Shown here: piece after piece, positions 1 to 11,351 of the stretch
Position numbering within the stretch: the stretch's first letter is position 1
Layout of the letters: each line of letters starts with the position of its first letter
Source: Urophycis tenuis
Lineage: Eukaryota > Chordata > Actinopteri > Gadiformes > Phycidae
Length of the DNA: 64,000 nt
Direction of reading: 5' to 3'
Assembly: GCA_036785325.1 (NCBI GenBank)
Contig: JAXIVH010000014.1
Span: forward strand, 7,163,503 to 7,227,502
Translations under genes and position numbers: made by a program
The notes under the pieces: generated by a model
Seen by the model: only the letters and a program-made list of their open reading frames with translations
What the model was told of the DNA's origin: nothing
The model's database searches: none

Positions 1-208
1 GTGCCATTGTAGCTACACGGTGTACTGCATGGTGTCGTTCTAGCAGGTGCTGCCAGAACAACACCATGCCACCGTGTTCAGCCTGTAGAACTGCTTACCC
101 AGTAGAACACAGTGATCCTCACTCTGACTCTGTTCACTGTTCCTGATGATGATGATGATGATTGCGAACGACTGTCTTTTTTTTCTTTTCTTGCTTTTTT
201 GGTTCCAG
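1..208 (+). other. Sequence upstream of the FBXO30 coding exon
   Basis: No coding sequence is supported here. A pyrimidine-rich run from about 176 ends in a 3' splice site AG at 207-208, so the coding exon probably begins at 209. A non-coding first exon would then lie further upstream or outside the window. This fits FBXO30 genes, whose coding sequence starts in the second exon. Confidence 0.5.
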
Positions 209-268
209 GGTTGAGAAATTCACCCACCGCCGCTGCCTTTATTCAGCGCCGGTCGACGACAACAGAAA

Positions 269-2926
269 ATGGAGGTCCAGCACGCGCACTGCCTGAAGTG
301 CGTCAACAGAAGGTGCATGACGAGGCCGGAGGCGGGCGTCTCCTGCGACCTCATTGGCTGCCCTCTGGTGTGCGGTGCGGTGTTCCACGCGTGCAAACTG
401 GAGGAGCACCGTGTGCTGTGCGCGTACGAACGCGTGCCGTGCCTGAACACGGGCTTCGGCTGCCCCTTCACCATGGCCCGCTTCAAGATGGCGGAGCACC
501 TGGCCACCTGTCCTGCCAGTGTGGTGTGCTGCACCATGGAGTGGAACCGCTGGCCCGTGAGCTACGCCGACCGCAAGTCCTACGAGAACCTCAGCAGGGA
601 CTTTGGCGAGGTGGAGCAGCTGGACATGGCGCTGGCCCTGCAGGACCAGCGGATGCTGCTGGAGTCGCTGCGGGTGACCACCACCATCTCCAAGAACGGA
701 GACAAGCCCGCGGCGGGCCACGGGGACGGCGGGGCGGCGCCACCAGAGCCCAGTGCGGCTGAGGCGGCGCCGGGCAACTGGCCGATGGACATGGATGCCG
801 AGCCGTACGGCGGCCTGTACAAGGCCTCGGCGGAGACCAGCAGGACCCTGGCGGCGGCACTGGAGATCCTCACCAGCTCCAAGAGTGCGGAGGGGATGGC
901 GGCCCACCTCAACGGGGAGAACGGCGATAAGAACGGCGTGGTGTGCAACGGCGCCAACGGCGACCGCCACCACCGGCACTGCGGTGCCGAGGAGTCGAGG
1001 AACGTGGACATGAGGGAGAGCGACTCGGACTCGGAGTGCGAGCTGGGGGCGGTGGGCGGCGCCGACTGCCCGGCGGCGGGCACCAACGGGGACTCGTACC
1101 CGGGAGACGAGGAGGACGAGTGCGTCGACGTCGTGGTGGACGCCGCTGTCGCCGCCGCCGCCTACATCCGGCCCGCGGCGCCCCATCGGTCCGCTGCCGC
1201 CGCCGCCGCCGCCGTCGTCCCCGTGGAGCCCACCGGGCCTCTGCCGGTGCCGTTCCCCCCCGCCTCGGCCGCCGTCATGCCCTTCGTGCTGCCGGACCAC
1301 GTACGCAACAACCTGCTGCAGCACCTCCCCGCGGAGCTGGGCTACCGCTGCCTGGAGCGCAAGCTGCAGAGCGTGGAGCTGCTGCGGGGGATGAGCCTGT
1401 TCACCTTCAACGGCCAGCGCCACCTGCTGCCGGACCCCCACCAGTTCCGCGCCAAGATGGCGGACAAGGCGGTGGACACGTCGGACCTGGAGGTGGCCGA
1501 CGACCCCATGGGGCTCCACGGCATCGACCTGATCACCGCCGCCCTGCTCTTCTGCCTGGGGGACTCGCCCGGCGGCCGGGGCATCTCGGACAGCCGCTTC
1601 GTGGACGGGTACCACATAGACTTCGGCACGCAGACTTTTGCCTTCCCCTCGGCCATCCTGGCCACCAACACCACGGTGGGGGACATCGGCTCGGCCTCGG
1701 CCTGCGACCACGCCAGCCCGCAGCTGTCCAACCCCAGCCCCTTCCACACGCTGCGCCTGGACCTGGTGCTGGAGTGCGTGGCCCGCTACCAGACCAAGCA
1801 GCGCTCCATGTTCACCTTCGTGTGCGGCCAGCTGTTCCGGCGGAGCGAGTTCTCCTCCCACTTCAAGAACGTCCACGGGGACATCCACGCCGGGCTCAAC
1901 GGCTGGATGGAGCACCGCTGCCCCCTGGCGTACTACGGCTGCACCTACTCCCAGCGGCGCTTCTGCCCCTCGGTGCAGGGCTCCCGGGTCATCCACGACC
2001 GGCACCTGGGGTCCTTCGGCGTGCGGCTGGCCCTGCCCCTGGAGCCGGGCGAGAGGCCCCCCAGGAGCGCCTGCCGCTTCAGCGGCCGGTGCGACCACTT
2101 CAGCAGCCTGCCCTTCGAGATCCTGCAGCACATCGCCGGCTTCCTGGACGGCTTCAGCCTGTGCCAGCTGTCGCGGGCCTCCCGGGCCATGCGGGAGGTG
2201 TGCGCCAGCCTGCTGCAGATGAGGGGCATGGTGGTCATGTTGTGGGGCAAGAGGCAGCGGCCGGACGGCTCCTCGTCGTGGCAGATCACGGACAAGGTCG
2301 GTGCCCTCGACTTCCTCTTGTTTGTTTTTGTCGCGGAGCGAAATGCTCTGTGAGAATGTGAGTCCTCTACCGGCTTATTCCTGACCAATCAGTGCATCTC
2401 TTCCCTGATTGCTTCGGGGAATCTATCTTGCCTGTCAATCACAGGTTCTTGAATGTAAAATGTCTGAATTGGCAGAGAAGTGTTTGGGTGGTTGTATTTT
2501 CAAGATCACTTTCACACTGTCAGATGTCTGAATCTGTCTCTCTCTCTCGCTCTAAATCTCACTCTCTCTCACTCACTCACTCACTCACTCAAATGCAATT
2601 GGGTTCGAACCCCCAATGTAGCCAATGTAGTTGGAGCCACTATTTTTTGTATGTTGTATCTGCGTCTTGTACCTTGTGTCTGCGCGCGGCGCTGGCTCAC
2701 CGGCCCTCTTGTGCGCCCCCAGGTGTGGCGCTTCAGCACGGCGTTCGGCACGGTGACGGAGTGGAAGTTCGCCAACATCGCCAGCATGGCGGACCACCTG
2801 AAGGAGTGCAAGTTCAACACGGTGGCGCGGCGGCAGGACGCCGTGCCGCTGCCCTGCATGTGCTTCACCCGCGAGCTGACCAAGGAGGGCCGCTGCCTGC
2901 GCTCCGTCCTCAAACCCGTGGCCTGA
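269..2926 (+). CDS. FBXO30: F-box only protein 30 (SCF ubiquitin ligase substrate adaptor)
   Basis: There are two coding exons, 269-2296 and 2723-2926, joined in phase 0 across GT 2297 and AG 2721-2722, for 743 aa; human FBXO30 is about the same length. Residues ~10-95 form a Cys/His-rich TRAF-type zinc finger (motifs CPLVCGAVFHACK, CPFTMARFKM). An F-box lies at ~607-655 (LPFEILQHIAGFLDGFSLCQL) and the conserved tail follows (WRFSTAF, PCMCFTRELTKEGR). The family recruits substrates to SKP1-CUL1 ligases and is known as MUSA1 in muscle atrophy. The first ATG after the splice acceptor gives the family start, MEVQHAHCL. Residues ~290-330 hold an Ala-rich, very GC-rich stretch that looks like local expansion. 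FBXO40 is the alternative; length and tail favour FBXO30. Confidence 0.93.
2723..2926 (+). CDS. FBXO30: FBXO30 terminal coding exon
   Basis: This exon begins after ...gccccc-AG and encodes 67 residues to TGA 2924-2926. It completes the conserved C-terminal block after the F-box. The preceding 426-bp intron holds a short (TC)n/(CTCA)n run near 2537-2592. Confidence 0.9.
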   Translation: MWRFSTAFGTVTEWKFANIASMADHLKECKFNTVARRQDAVPLPCMCFTRELTKEGRCLRSVLKPVA

Positions 2927-5040
2927 GGGGCGGGGGGGGGGGGGTCTTGGGGGGTCCGACACCTGCGGTGGTCCGCTGCCCCCCCCGGAGCGGAAACCAC
3001 ACCAGGAAAACATTGTACTTTTTTATTTTTTAGTTTTTATTTTCTTCTACCCGCAGTGTTTACAAAATCCCCCACACAAACTCGTATTAGTTTTTATTCC
3101 CCGGTCTGAAAAACAAGCGGGCCGGCTGGTTGGCGGGTATAAACAGAATTATAATGCCGTTAAATGATGGCGTTCACCCAGCCGGCGATGGACTCGCAGG
3201 GGAACTCGTAACCCCCCGCGCACCGTGACCACGGTGACCATGACGACGGCGGCGGCGGCGGCGGCGGCGGCCCGGTGTCGTCCACTCCGGTGGAACCGCC
3301 GGACCGCGGGGGCCGCAGAACGACGTCGTCTGAACGCGGCGATGGTCAACGGCTCGACGACTGAGATGGTATTTTTCTACGGAGGAGGCAGTAGGGGAGC
3401 AGGGAGCCGTGACTTCTGCAACGCTACGTTTGCTGAGCTCCTTTCTCACGGTTTTTGCATTCAGATCTGATGACTGTTAATAAATAAAGAGAGACAAAAA
3501 GAAAGAAAAAATAGATTGCATGCGTCAGCATGACTGATTTGGACCTCTTGATGTCCGGTGTTTTTGTGACGCAGAACCTGCAGGCCAGGTCGAAAAGTCC
3601 ACACACATGCACACGCACGCGCACATACACACACGCTACACACGCACACGCACATACACACACCTCTCCTGGGGACGAGCACCTGCACACGTGTGTGTGT
3701 GTCAGGGGGTCTTTTTAGTTTCTAGGTGTCCGTACCGCCGACGTCTCCCCGGGGGCTTCGGACGCCGTTCTCGTGTCTCAGGGTCGTAGCGTGAACACCG
3801 CAGACAACTGCTGGTCATTGTTGTGGCGTTTTGTAGCCTGAAAAGAGGTAATCACTGAAGACCAGCTACTTGATCATTGTGGTCGGTTGGGGCTGATCTA
3901 CCGTTTAGTATTAAGAGCACAAGTGACACTCGCCGTCGGTCAGTCATGTGAGTCGCACGCCCACCGAACACTTTAGTTCAAATTTTAAATATAAACTTTT
4001 TTTTTTTTCGAGAGAGAGACTTAGTTTTGAAGGGCGAGTTAGACCGCCAGATAAAGTCCAACATGAATGTATTGTACCAGCATGAAGTAATGAGACTGGG
4101 GCTCTGGTTCTGGCTCTGCTTCTGGTTGAAAGCAACCGGCGAACGGTCATGTAAGTGCAGACTTATGGTTCTCTTTGTAAAGGTGGTACTTTAAGGGTCC
4201 CTTATATGAAGGGGAGCAGCAGAATACATTTGTTTTCTGTGTTGTCTGGAAGGACAATTTGTCAGAGGATGTCCATGGTGGATGATGCTGCAATGTGTGT
4301 TGTTCTGGAAAAGGTTCTGCAGGTTTGTTGAGAAGGCCCGGCCAGAGAGCCCAAGATGTATTCTTTTGACACCCCAATCTTTTGTAATGATTCTAAACTT
4401 TGAAGTCTAAACTTTGTAATTTTTATATCGGTACGAGAAAAGAACTCCCATCCATATTCTAACAGGTTTTTTTGTATGAATTTTAAAGGTAGTTTTAGCC
4501 CTGTGAAGCTGTGCCGACAGTGACAAAAAGACATCATGCTTTTCCTTTCGTCACATTTTGCATGCGAGTGAGATGTCTCTGAAAACACAGTTTGGTCCGT
4601 TAAGTTGCGTTTACTTTTATATGGTTTTATTTTGCAACCTGAGTAGTTCATGTCTGTAACTACCTTTTTTTTTTTTTTAACTTCTGTAATGACTGTCTCC
4701 AGGCCTTCTACAGATTGACTGCTTTGGTTCTGAATACAAAGCCCAGTTTACTCAAATTTTGGCATCATATGCTAATAACACTAAATGTATATGTTTATCG
4801 CAGTTGAAAAAGCACAGAAATGCACGCATTTTAAGCCAACAAGTCTCTCGCGGCTGTACAACTGAGACATGGTTTTTATTTATAACATTATTTTAATGAA
4901 GTGGCGACTGTCTTTTGACGACTCTACATTGTTTTCACCACCATTAAAACCTTTTCGTTTTCACTTCTGACTGGTGTGTTTTTTTTATTGTATGCCATCC
5001 CATGCGATGAAATAAAGAAATTGTCCCATAACTTGTCTTT
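2927..5040 (+). other. FBXO30: FBXO30 3' UTR with candidate poly(A) signals
   Basis: No further coding is seen. Overlapping AATAAA hexamers lie at 3479-3484 and 3483-3488, and another at 5011-5016. Either cluster could end the transcript. The later one is preceded by AT-rich, UTR-like sequence, giving a possible 2.1 kb 3' UTR. A GC-rich (GGC)n run lies at 3247-3271 and a CA-rich stretch at 3600-3665. Confidence 0.45.
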
Positions 5041-5637
5041 TTTTCTTGTGTTTCAATCTTGGCGTGAAGCCTACCAATACAGCTAACTATACATATTCTA
5101 CAGACATGCCAGACAACAGTTATGGGGACACTGAAAACAATGAAAAGCCTATAAATAGGCAGTATTTATAGCAGTGTCGCAGTGTGAATATCGTTTAAAC
5201 TCACTTCCATAGGGGGGCGCCAAAGAAGCATTTCTCAAGAACAGACGTGCCTTTCTGTAAATGTTGATTTCATTAATTCCCTTCCATCCGGGGTAAATAT
5301 ATCTATTTAAATGTTTTCTTTCTCTTGGACAACAATTATGTGATATGTGGCACGGTTCACAAGAACGCCTTATTTTATTTGGCTTGATGCCGATGACGTT
5401 TCAAAGAGAGAAAGATTATGTCCATGTTGATCTCAATCCTAAATATCTTATCGGTTTCTCCTCAGTACGTCAGGTAGGACACCGTGTCAGGTATGTGATG
5501 GTGGTATTGGCACAGCTTTTATCGGTACCGCTGGCGTGGACGCTTTCTGTCCTGTAGTTACACGTCAACGGCGATTAACTTTACGAAATGGTGAACTAGA
5601 AAGCCGGCAATTTTCCGATTAAAAGTTGCGCACTTTA
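5041..5637. other. Intergenic, no gene seen
   Basis: Ordinary AT-rich sequence between the FBXO30 3' end and the tRNA gene. The 70-aa open frame at 5345-5557 has no recognisable motif. Confidence 0.5.
5621..5624 (-). terminator. RNA polymerase III terminator of the tRNA-Leu
   Basis: The plus strand AAAA reads TTTT on the tRNA strand, about 14 nt past the mature 3' end. That is the usual Pol III stop signal at the usual distance. Confidence 0.7.
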
Positions 5638-5720
5638 TACCAGGAGTGGGGTTCGAACCCACGAGGATGTACATCCATTGGATCTTAAGTCCAACGCCTT
5701 AACCACTCGGCCATCCTGGT
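5638..5720 (-). tRNA. tRNA-Leu, anticodon TAA
   Basis: Read on the minus strand, the 83-nt sequence folds as a class II tRNA. The acceptor stem starts ACCAGGA and pairs with TCCTGGT before discriminator A. The A box TGGCCGAGTGG and B box GGTTCGAACCC are intact, the anticodon loop reads CTTAAGA, and there is a long variable arm. No intron is present. All stems look complete, so it is probably a functional gene and not a SINE head. Confidence 0.96.
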
Positions 5721-6022
5721 AGACCATCAATATCGTACCTAATAGTCATTATCAATGCACCTCTTCCCAAGTTTTAAATGAAAGTTTAATTTAATTTCAA
5801 ATACTGTCATTTACAACACAAAGAACGTTTCGTTTTTCTCTTGTACAATGTCCTTCCAAAATCGTTGCCTGAGGGCCCCAGTCGAACGTTAAACATGGGA
5901 GCAACCGACAGTTTCCAAACAAGTATGTTGAAAGCAGACCTTGTGAAATGAAACGAGTAGGCCTACACTCTGGTGTTAACAGCTCATGTCAAACAGGCTT
6001 CTGGAAACGCCTGTGTTGTTGG

Positions 6023-6024
<2 letters not shown>

Positions 6025-6084
<60 letters not shown>
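6025..6084. repeat. (TG)n microsatellite
   Basis: A nearly pure TG run of about 58 bp. Confidence 0.95.
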
Positions 6085-6085
<1 letters not shown>

Positions 6086-6113
6086 AAAAATAATAAGAAA
6101 TAAAAGAAAAATA

Positions 6114-6168
6114 ATATACCATAGAAAGCTTACATGTAAATGTCAAATGTAAGCTTTCTATGGTATAT
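6114..6168. repeat. Short perfect inverted repeat
   Basis: Two 22-bp arms (6114-6135 and 6147-6168) are exact reverse complements around an 11-nt loop. A third, imperfect copy of the arm follows at about 6182-6202. It may be the remnant of a foldback element. Confidence 0.75.
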
Positions 6169-6755
6169 ATCAAAAGAAATATAATATACCATCGAAAGCT
6201 AACACTGAAATGGGCTTTCTTGGATAACATTAAATAAGCATCTGAAGTTGAGTTACACAAGCAAAGGCCTGCTGTTCTATTATTGTACAACATGTATGCA
6301 AATGTAGCCATCACTGTTACGGTGAGTGAGCCACAAGGCTGGACCTTTTTGCACGTGGGCTATAGTCATTTGAAACAACTACACCATTCAACAGCTAGTG
6401 GTCTTTAGACATGCAACTGTTTGAAATGTGGGGTTATAGCTGAAACGGTCGACTGACGCGTAATACTTAAATAAACAAAGAAGCTCACAAAAAAACCTAT
6501 ATATTAATTAGTTAGTTGCAAGAAGGCAGAAGGGTAGGCCCATTACGGTTATTCATTCGACATCTAGTCTGGGAAATTCCCGTGATGCATCACTTCCTCC
6601 CAAATCCTGACCCCAATCGTGTCTCCGACGTAAACCTCACGCCAGCACCCAACGACCTTGGAAGGCACAACGAGGGCTTCAAACTCCCCACCGAGTTGTT
6701 TCTCTGAGGCTCAGCTGGGCTTCGGCAGGGTTGGTTCTGACGACCACCTCCCACC

Positions 6756-7631
6756 TCAGCAACAGGGGCAGCAACAGCAGAAGAGCTTCCTGCACCAGTT
6801 TTCCTTCTGGTACTTGACCGCCATCTTGACGTGGCTGGTGGCCTTGGCCACGTAGTCCTCCGTGGCGACCACGTTGGCCTGTATGTTGTCCACCATGAGG
6901 CCCTGCTCCTCCACCAGCAGCGCCATCTGGAAGAACAGCTCCCTCACCTCCCTGATGCGGCCCTCCAGCTCCACCAGCTCCCGGTGCCGGTTCTGGATCT
7001 CCGTCAGCGCCGTGCGGGTGCCGGTGCGGCCGTCCGTCAGCAGGTTCTCCGAGAACGCGCCCCACTCACCCGTCTCCAGCAGCTCCTCGATCTGCTCCCA
7101 GCTCAGCTCCTTGCCCATGATCTCCGCCTGCCGCTGGATGCGCGCCTTGCAGTTCTCCCGCTGCACCACCTCGGCCTCGTTGTACTCGGACAGCGCGTCG
7201 TGGAAGGCGGCGGACAGCGCCACGTACTGCGAGCGCACCATGCGCACGGCGGCGGCGGCCGGGCCGTGCTCCGCCTCCAGGGCCGCGGCGTGCGCCTTCA
7301 GCTGCTCCAGGCGGGCGTAGGTCAGCTCCGCCCTCTTCTTGATGTCCCGCCCCACGGCGTTGGTGTCCCGCTTGATGCTGCTGATCCGCCGCACGGAGGT
7401 GAGGAAGCGGGTGTTCTGCTTGCCCAGGTTCTTCACGTTGAGCCGCAGCTGGCCGATCTCCGTCCGGACCGCCCGCACCTCCTTGAAGAAGCTCTCCATG
7501 GCGTCCTCGCCGTAGAACGGTGCCGCAAGCATCTCGTGGTCCTCCTCGCCGCCGCCGTCCCGCTCCTCGGCCAAGGGGGCCGGTCCGAGCTTGTAGCGGC
7601 CGCCCTGCAGGTCGTTCATTCGGTCCCTCAT
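6756..7631 (-). CDS. STX11: Syntaxin-11-like SNARE without a membrane anchor
   Basis: One uninterrupted coding exon gives 291 aa (human STX11 is 287). The Habc domain occupies ~45-160 (VKNLGKQNTRFLTSVRRISSIKRDTN is the helix A/B core). The syntaxin SNARE segment lies at ~195-270 (AALTEIQNRHRELVELEGRIREV has close STX11 counterparts). The tail ends in CRKLFCCCCPCC, a cysteine cluster in place of a transmembrane helix. STX11 is tethered by palmitoylated cysteines and supports granule exocytosis in cytotoxic lymphocytes. The start is just after a 3' splice site (AG before 7646), matching the intronless coding region of STX11. Coding GC is high. STX19 also has a Cys tail but fits less well. Confidence 0.93.
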   Translation of the reverse strand: MRDRMNDLQGGRYKLGPAPLAEERDGGGEEDHEMLAAPFYGEDAMESFFKEVRAVRTEIGQLRLNVKNLGKQNTRFLTSVRRISSIKRDTNAVGRDIKKRAELTYARLEQLKAHAAALEAEHGPAAAAVRMVRSQYVALSAAFHDALSEYNEAEVVQRENCKARIQRQAEIMGKELSWEQIEELLETGEWGAFSENLLTDGRTGTRTALTEIQNRHRELVELEGRIREVRELFFQMALLVEEQGLMVDNIQANVVATEDYVAKATSHVKMAVKYQKENWCRKLFCCCCPCC

Positions 7632-7646
7632 TGCGCCCGCAGAGTG

Positions 7647-8400
7647 CTGTGGAACGCACAGCGTCAGGGGGTGTGTGAAGGTTATGCACTGTCTCTGGCC
7701 TCAGCCAGGAGAGCTTTGAGCAACCGCATCAGGTCCACAATGACTTAGTGAGGAGAAACGTAACCCAGACCGCCCTCGTGAGATGGTACTTAGGTTTAGG
7801 ATATTTTTTTATACGTGGCATGGCTTGTAAAGGTACTTTCATTTGAAAGGTACTGAAACTTTCATTTCGGAGCTGCAACGTTCTTTCCACGTCACGCACT
7901 GACACACACACACACGCGCGCGCAAAGTAGGCCCATTATACTACCTTATAATCTCTCCTGAACACTATGTACATTCACTGATACCAAGACAGGGCGCTTT
8001 AATACGGGCCCTGCCCAACAGTGGAATGAATCTCTTACCCAAACACTTGAGGTTATTAACCATCCGTGACTCGGCCCGATAACGTGTTTTTATTTAACAC
8101 ACTAAACTTCAAACATACCTTATCATGGAGTTGAAGCAAATCCCTCCCCAGCAGCCAAAACTCCCGAAGAGAAGCAATTGACGAGACGTTTATTTAGTCC
8201 GCTTTTCCTCTTGTCTCCCCGTTACTTTCAACATTCAGCCCCACCGTCGGTCATCACTCGCTCGCTGTGGGAGTTCCGCGACGCTGCGACTCATCAAGCG
8301 TCTCAACGCGGAAGCCAACTTCACACGCTTCTCTTCTCACCTCGGAGTTTTTTTTTCATCATACCCGAAGAGGAAACAGTTACAGCAACACACAGTGCAG
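7647..8400. other. STX11 5' flank
   Basis: This stretch upstream of the STX11 acceptor must hold the end of a 5' intron and perhaps a non-coding first exon. I cannot place that exon. No other coding is supported; a short CA run lies at 7902-7915. Confidence 0.4.
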
Positions 8401-8406
8401 TCAGAG

Positions 8407-8408
<2 letters not shown>

Positions 8409-8448
<40 letters not shown>

Positions 8449-8469
8449 GGGGGGGTCCTACGGTGGACC

Positions 8470-8531
<62 letters not shown>

Positions 8532-8563
8532 GGTGTGGGGGGGGGGGGGGGGGGGGGGGGGGG
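8409..8563. repeat. Compound microsatellite (TG)n-(TTG)n-(G)n
   Basis: A TG run (8409-8447) is followed by GTT/TTG triplets (8469-8531) and a long G homopolymer (about 8535-8563). Open frames across it are translation artefacts. Confidence 0.95.
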
Positions 8564-8589
8564 TCTACGACCATGTTAGTGGAGATTGA

Positions 8590-8945
8590 GGGCTGACAAT
8601 GAATATGACGTTGTGATTCGCACTACTTGCACATTGTACATTGTTTAAACTTTTTATTTACATGTTTATGCTACTGTTAGTAACCGTTTAATACCTCGAT
8701 GATCACTACCTCCATCTGCACTGTTTATGTCACTTTATTAACTACCGATAATTACCGTCACTTTAATAACCACTGCCACTTTTCATGTTTTTCAATTTTG
8801 CACCTTATTCTGCATTCCTGCATTTAAACCTGCACCTTTATCGCACATTTGCACTTCTGGTTAGAATGCCAACTGCATTTTGTTGTCCCTGTACTTGTAC
8901 TATGCACAATGACAATAAAGTTGAATCTAATCTAATCTAATTCGT
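8590..8945 (+). mobile_element. 3' end of a non-LTR retrotransposon
   Basis: The sequence ends in gacaataaagttgaatctaa followed by short (TCTAA) tandem copies. That is a familiar tail of fish LINE families. No reverse transcriptase coding remains, so this is a truncated dead copy. The exact family cannot be named without a repeat library. Confidence 0.55.
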
Positions 8946-9790
8946 CCTTCTTTTATTGCGCTTTGCTGTTTGCTTTCTTATTTAACCGCACAACTGCAGC
9001 GATGGACGCGGAGGTTATCTAGTGTCATGCCATGATGAAGTCATATTAACATACCAACACAGTCACATAACAAGGTCACATGGCAAGGTCACATGGGAAT
9101 TCAGGTCAAAACTAATATAAATATATGATAAAAGAAAAGTTGGCCTATAATACCAGTGGGTTTATTCTTCCATCGTAAAGTCGGTAACTGATTCAAGTAA
9201 TCATTTCATTTAATTTAAGTACATAGCCTATAAGAATATATGAAGCACAATAAATAAATAAAAAAGACTAAATAAAAGAACTGACTTGTGAGTATAAAGT
9301 CTAATTGAACTGTATTTAATAAAGGATCGTTCATATTTTATTTGACTTGTAATATTTGTATGTTGCCGTTTAAAGATTTAAAATCACAGGCACTCTCAAG
9401 TGTATAAAAGATGGTAGGGGCAAACCCCATGTGTGTCTATGTGGAACAAATTGAGCTTTAAATCTTTCAGAACTTTAAAAAAAAAAAAAAAGAAGAAGAA
9501 GAAGAAGTTAAGAGCTGAACGCTCCTAACTTTTACAGCATGGAAAACCAGTTGCAAGCACTGGCACTAAGTCAGAGATGTTGTATACTAGCAATGGTTAA
9601 GCTGGCAATTAAATGCTTGAAACTTGTTCCGGTGACTTTCCCCGGAATCAGCCACGCTCCGGCTGTTGATCCGATTCCCTGAACGGCATGTATACTCGGA
9701 CAAGTGATCCGGTCTTACGCATGTCATTATCTGATCCGATCAGAAATTCGAATTTCTTGCTGCATGTAAACGTACTGACTGTATTAGCAG
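8946..9790. other. Intergenic, no gene seen
   Basis: AT-rich sequence with an A run and (AAG)n at 9476-9508. No coding or RNA gene is recognised. Confidence 0.5.
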
Positions 9791-9799
9791 CAATGAAAT

Positions 9800-9866
9800 G
9801 TTTCACCTTCCTATGACAAATGAACTCTTTGTAAGTCGCTTTGGATAAAAGCGTCTGCTCAATGCC
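9800..9866 (+). repeat. Fish interspersed-repeat tail fragment
   Basis: Contains the common teleost motif gtaagtcgctttggataaaa followed by gcgtctgct, normally the 3' end of a SINE or MITE family. Only this tail is recognisable. Confidence 0.5.
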
Positions 9867-10517
9867 CTTTCAGACCAGGGCCTCCGGGACGTCCACCCCC
9901 CATGGTGCCCACGTCCTTCTGGAGGCTGTTCGCCGCCGCCGCCGCCAGAACCTCCACCGGTCCAGAACCACCTCCTGGGCGTCACCCCTCCAGCCCCCGG
10001 AGCCCCCCCCCCCGTGGCGCCCCACGACCTCCTCCAGGGCCGAACCCCTGGCACTAATGTGTGTAAATGGTTCAGTTGGTACACACATAATATCCATCCA
10101 GTGCATCCAGTGATACATTACACTGATCCGACACCCGACCTCAGAGCTTCCCTCGCTCAACGTCTAAGGGATGAGGCATGAATGACACCATGAGTCCAAC
10201 CATTCCATCCAATCAACCTTTGTACTTGTTAGTCCTGCTCTCCTCCAGGTAGCTATCGCTAAACAAAAAGGTCGACAGGCAAAATGATGTTTCAACAACT
10301 CAGCAATCAATCAGTCTACTATTAATTTGTACCAGTGAAGAATGAGGACTCAGAAGGCAAAACCATGAATGTGATATTAAAGTCACGGTCAAACACCTTG
10401 ACCTGAAGAGTACCACATGCAGACCAGCAACACACGCTGGGGCACGTGGAAGCGGCCTTTTGACTCCCTCCTGTCGACCCAGAAAGAGGCCATTCTTTTC
10501 AGATGACATTTCATTTA

Positions 10518-10790
10518 GGGGCAGCCGCGGCCTACTGGTTAGGGCTTCGAATTTGTAACCGGAGGGTGGCCAGTTCGAACCCCGGCCAGTGCGCACGGCT
10601 GAAGTGCCCTTGAGCAAGGCACCTAACCCCTCAATGCTCCCCGAGCGCCTGTTGCCTGTTGCAGGCAGCTCACTGCGTCGGGTTTAAGTGTGTGCTTCAC
10701 CATCACTGTGTTCTGAGTGTGTCACTAATTCACGATTGGGTTAAATGCAGAAGACCAAATTTCTCTCATGGGATCAAATGAGTAATTCTT
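10518..10790 (+). mobile_element. tRNA-derived SINE, copy 1
   Basis: A tRNA-like head (ggcctactggttagggctt as A box; ggccagttcgaaccccgg as B box) is followed by a body with gcccttgagcaaggcaccta and a tail near caaatttctctcatgggatc. The same family occurs inverted at 62512-62796. The B box is intact; the tRNA fold is not. Confidence 0.85.
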
Positions 10791-10888
10791 CTTCTTTCAA
10801 ACAAAGGCCCTCTCGCACATACGACAGAGAGAAGTTATGTTGTGTCTCGACGTGCGGCTGCGTACCGTTGGATACTTTTTTCTACATT

Positions 10889-11351
10889 CCTGAGGAGTCA
10901 CATGGGTCACCGGGACAGCACCTGAGGAGTCACATGGGTCACCGGGACAGCACCTGAGGAGTCACATGGGTCAACGGTACAGCACCTGAGGAGTCACATG
11001 GGTCACCGGGACAGCACCTGAGGAGTCACATGGGTCACCGGGACGGCACCTGAGGAGTCACATGGGTCACCAGGAGGGCACCTGAGGAGTCACATGGGTC
11101 ACCGGGACAGCACCTGAGGAGTCACATGGGTCACCGGGACAGCACCTGAGGAGTCACATGGGTCACCGGGACAGCACCTGAGGAGTCACATGGGTCACCG
11201 GGACAGCACCTGAGGAGTCACATGGGTCACCGGGACAGCACCTGAGGAGTCACATGGGTCACCGGGACAGCACCTGAGGAGTCACATGGGTCACCAGGAC
11301 AGCACCTGAGGAGTCACATGGGTCACCGGGACAGCACCTGAGGAGTCACAG
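10889..11351. repeat. 32-bp minisatellite, about 14 copies
   Basis: A head-to-tail 32-bp unit (core gaggagtcacatgggtcacc) is repeated with only scattered single-base differences. It starts near 10889 and ends inside a partial unit at about 11351. It lies between STX11 and AKAP12, away from any exon. Confidence 0.95.

Noticed and set aside
239..2131. 630-codon open frame antisense to FBXO30
   Set aside because: Low-complexity His/Val/Arg-rich translation typical of a GC-rich coding exon read backwards; the plus strand has clear FBXO30 domains.
2392..3033. 213-codon frame over FBXO30 intron and exon 2
   Set aside because: A different frame from the conserved tail; it starts in the intron and is a shadow.
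10889..11351. Regular repeats resembling a CRISPR array
   Set aside because: Units are contiguous with no unique spacers, and the window is a vertebrate nuclear genome.
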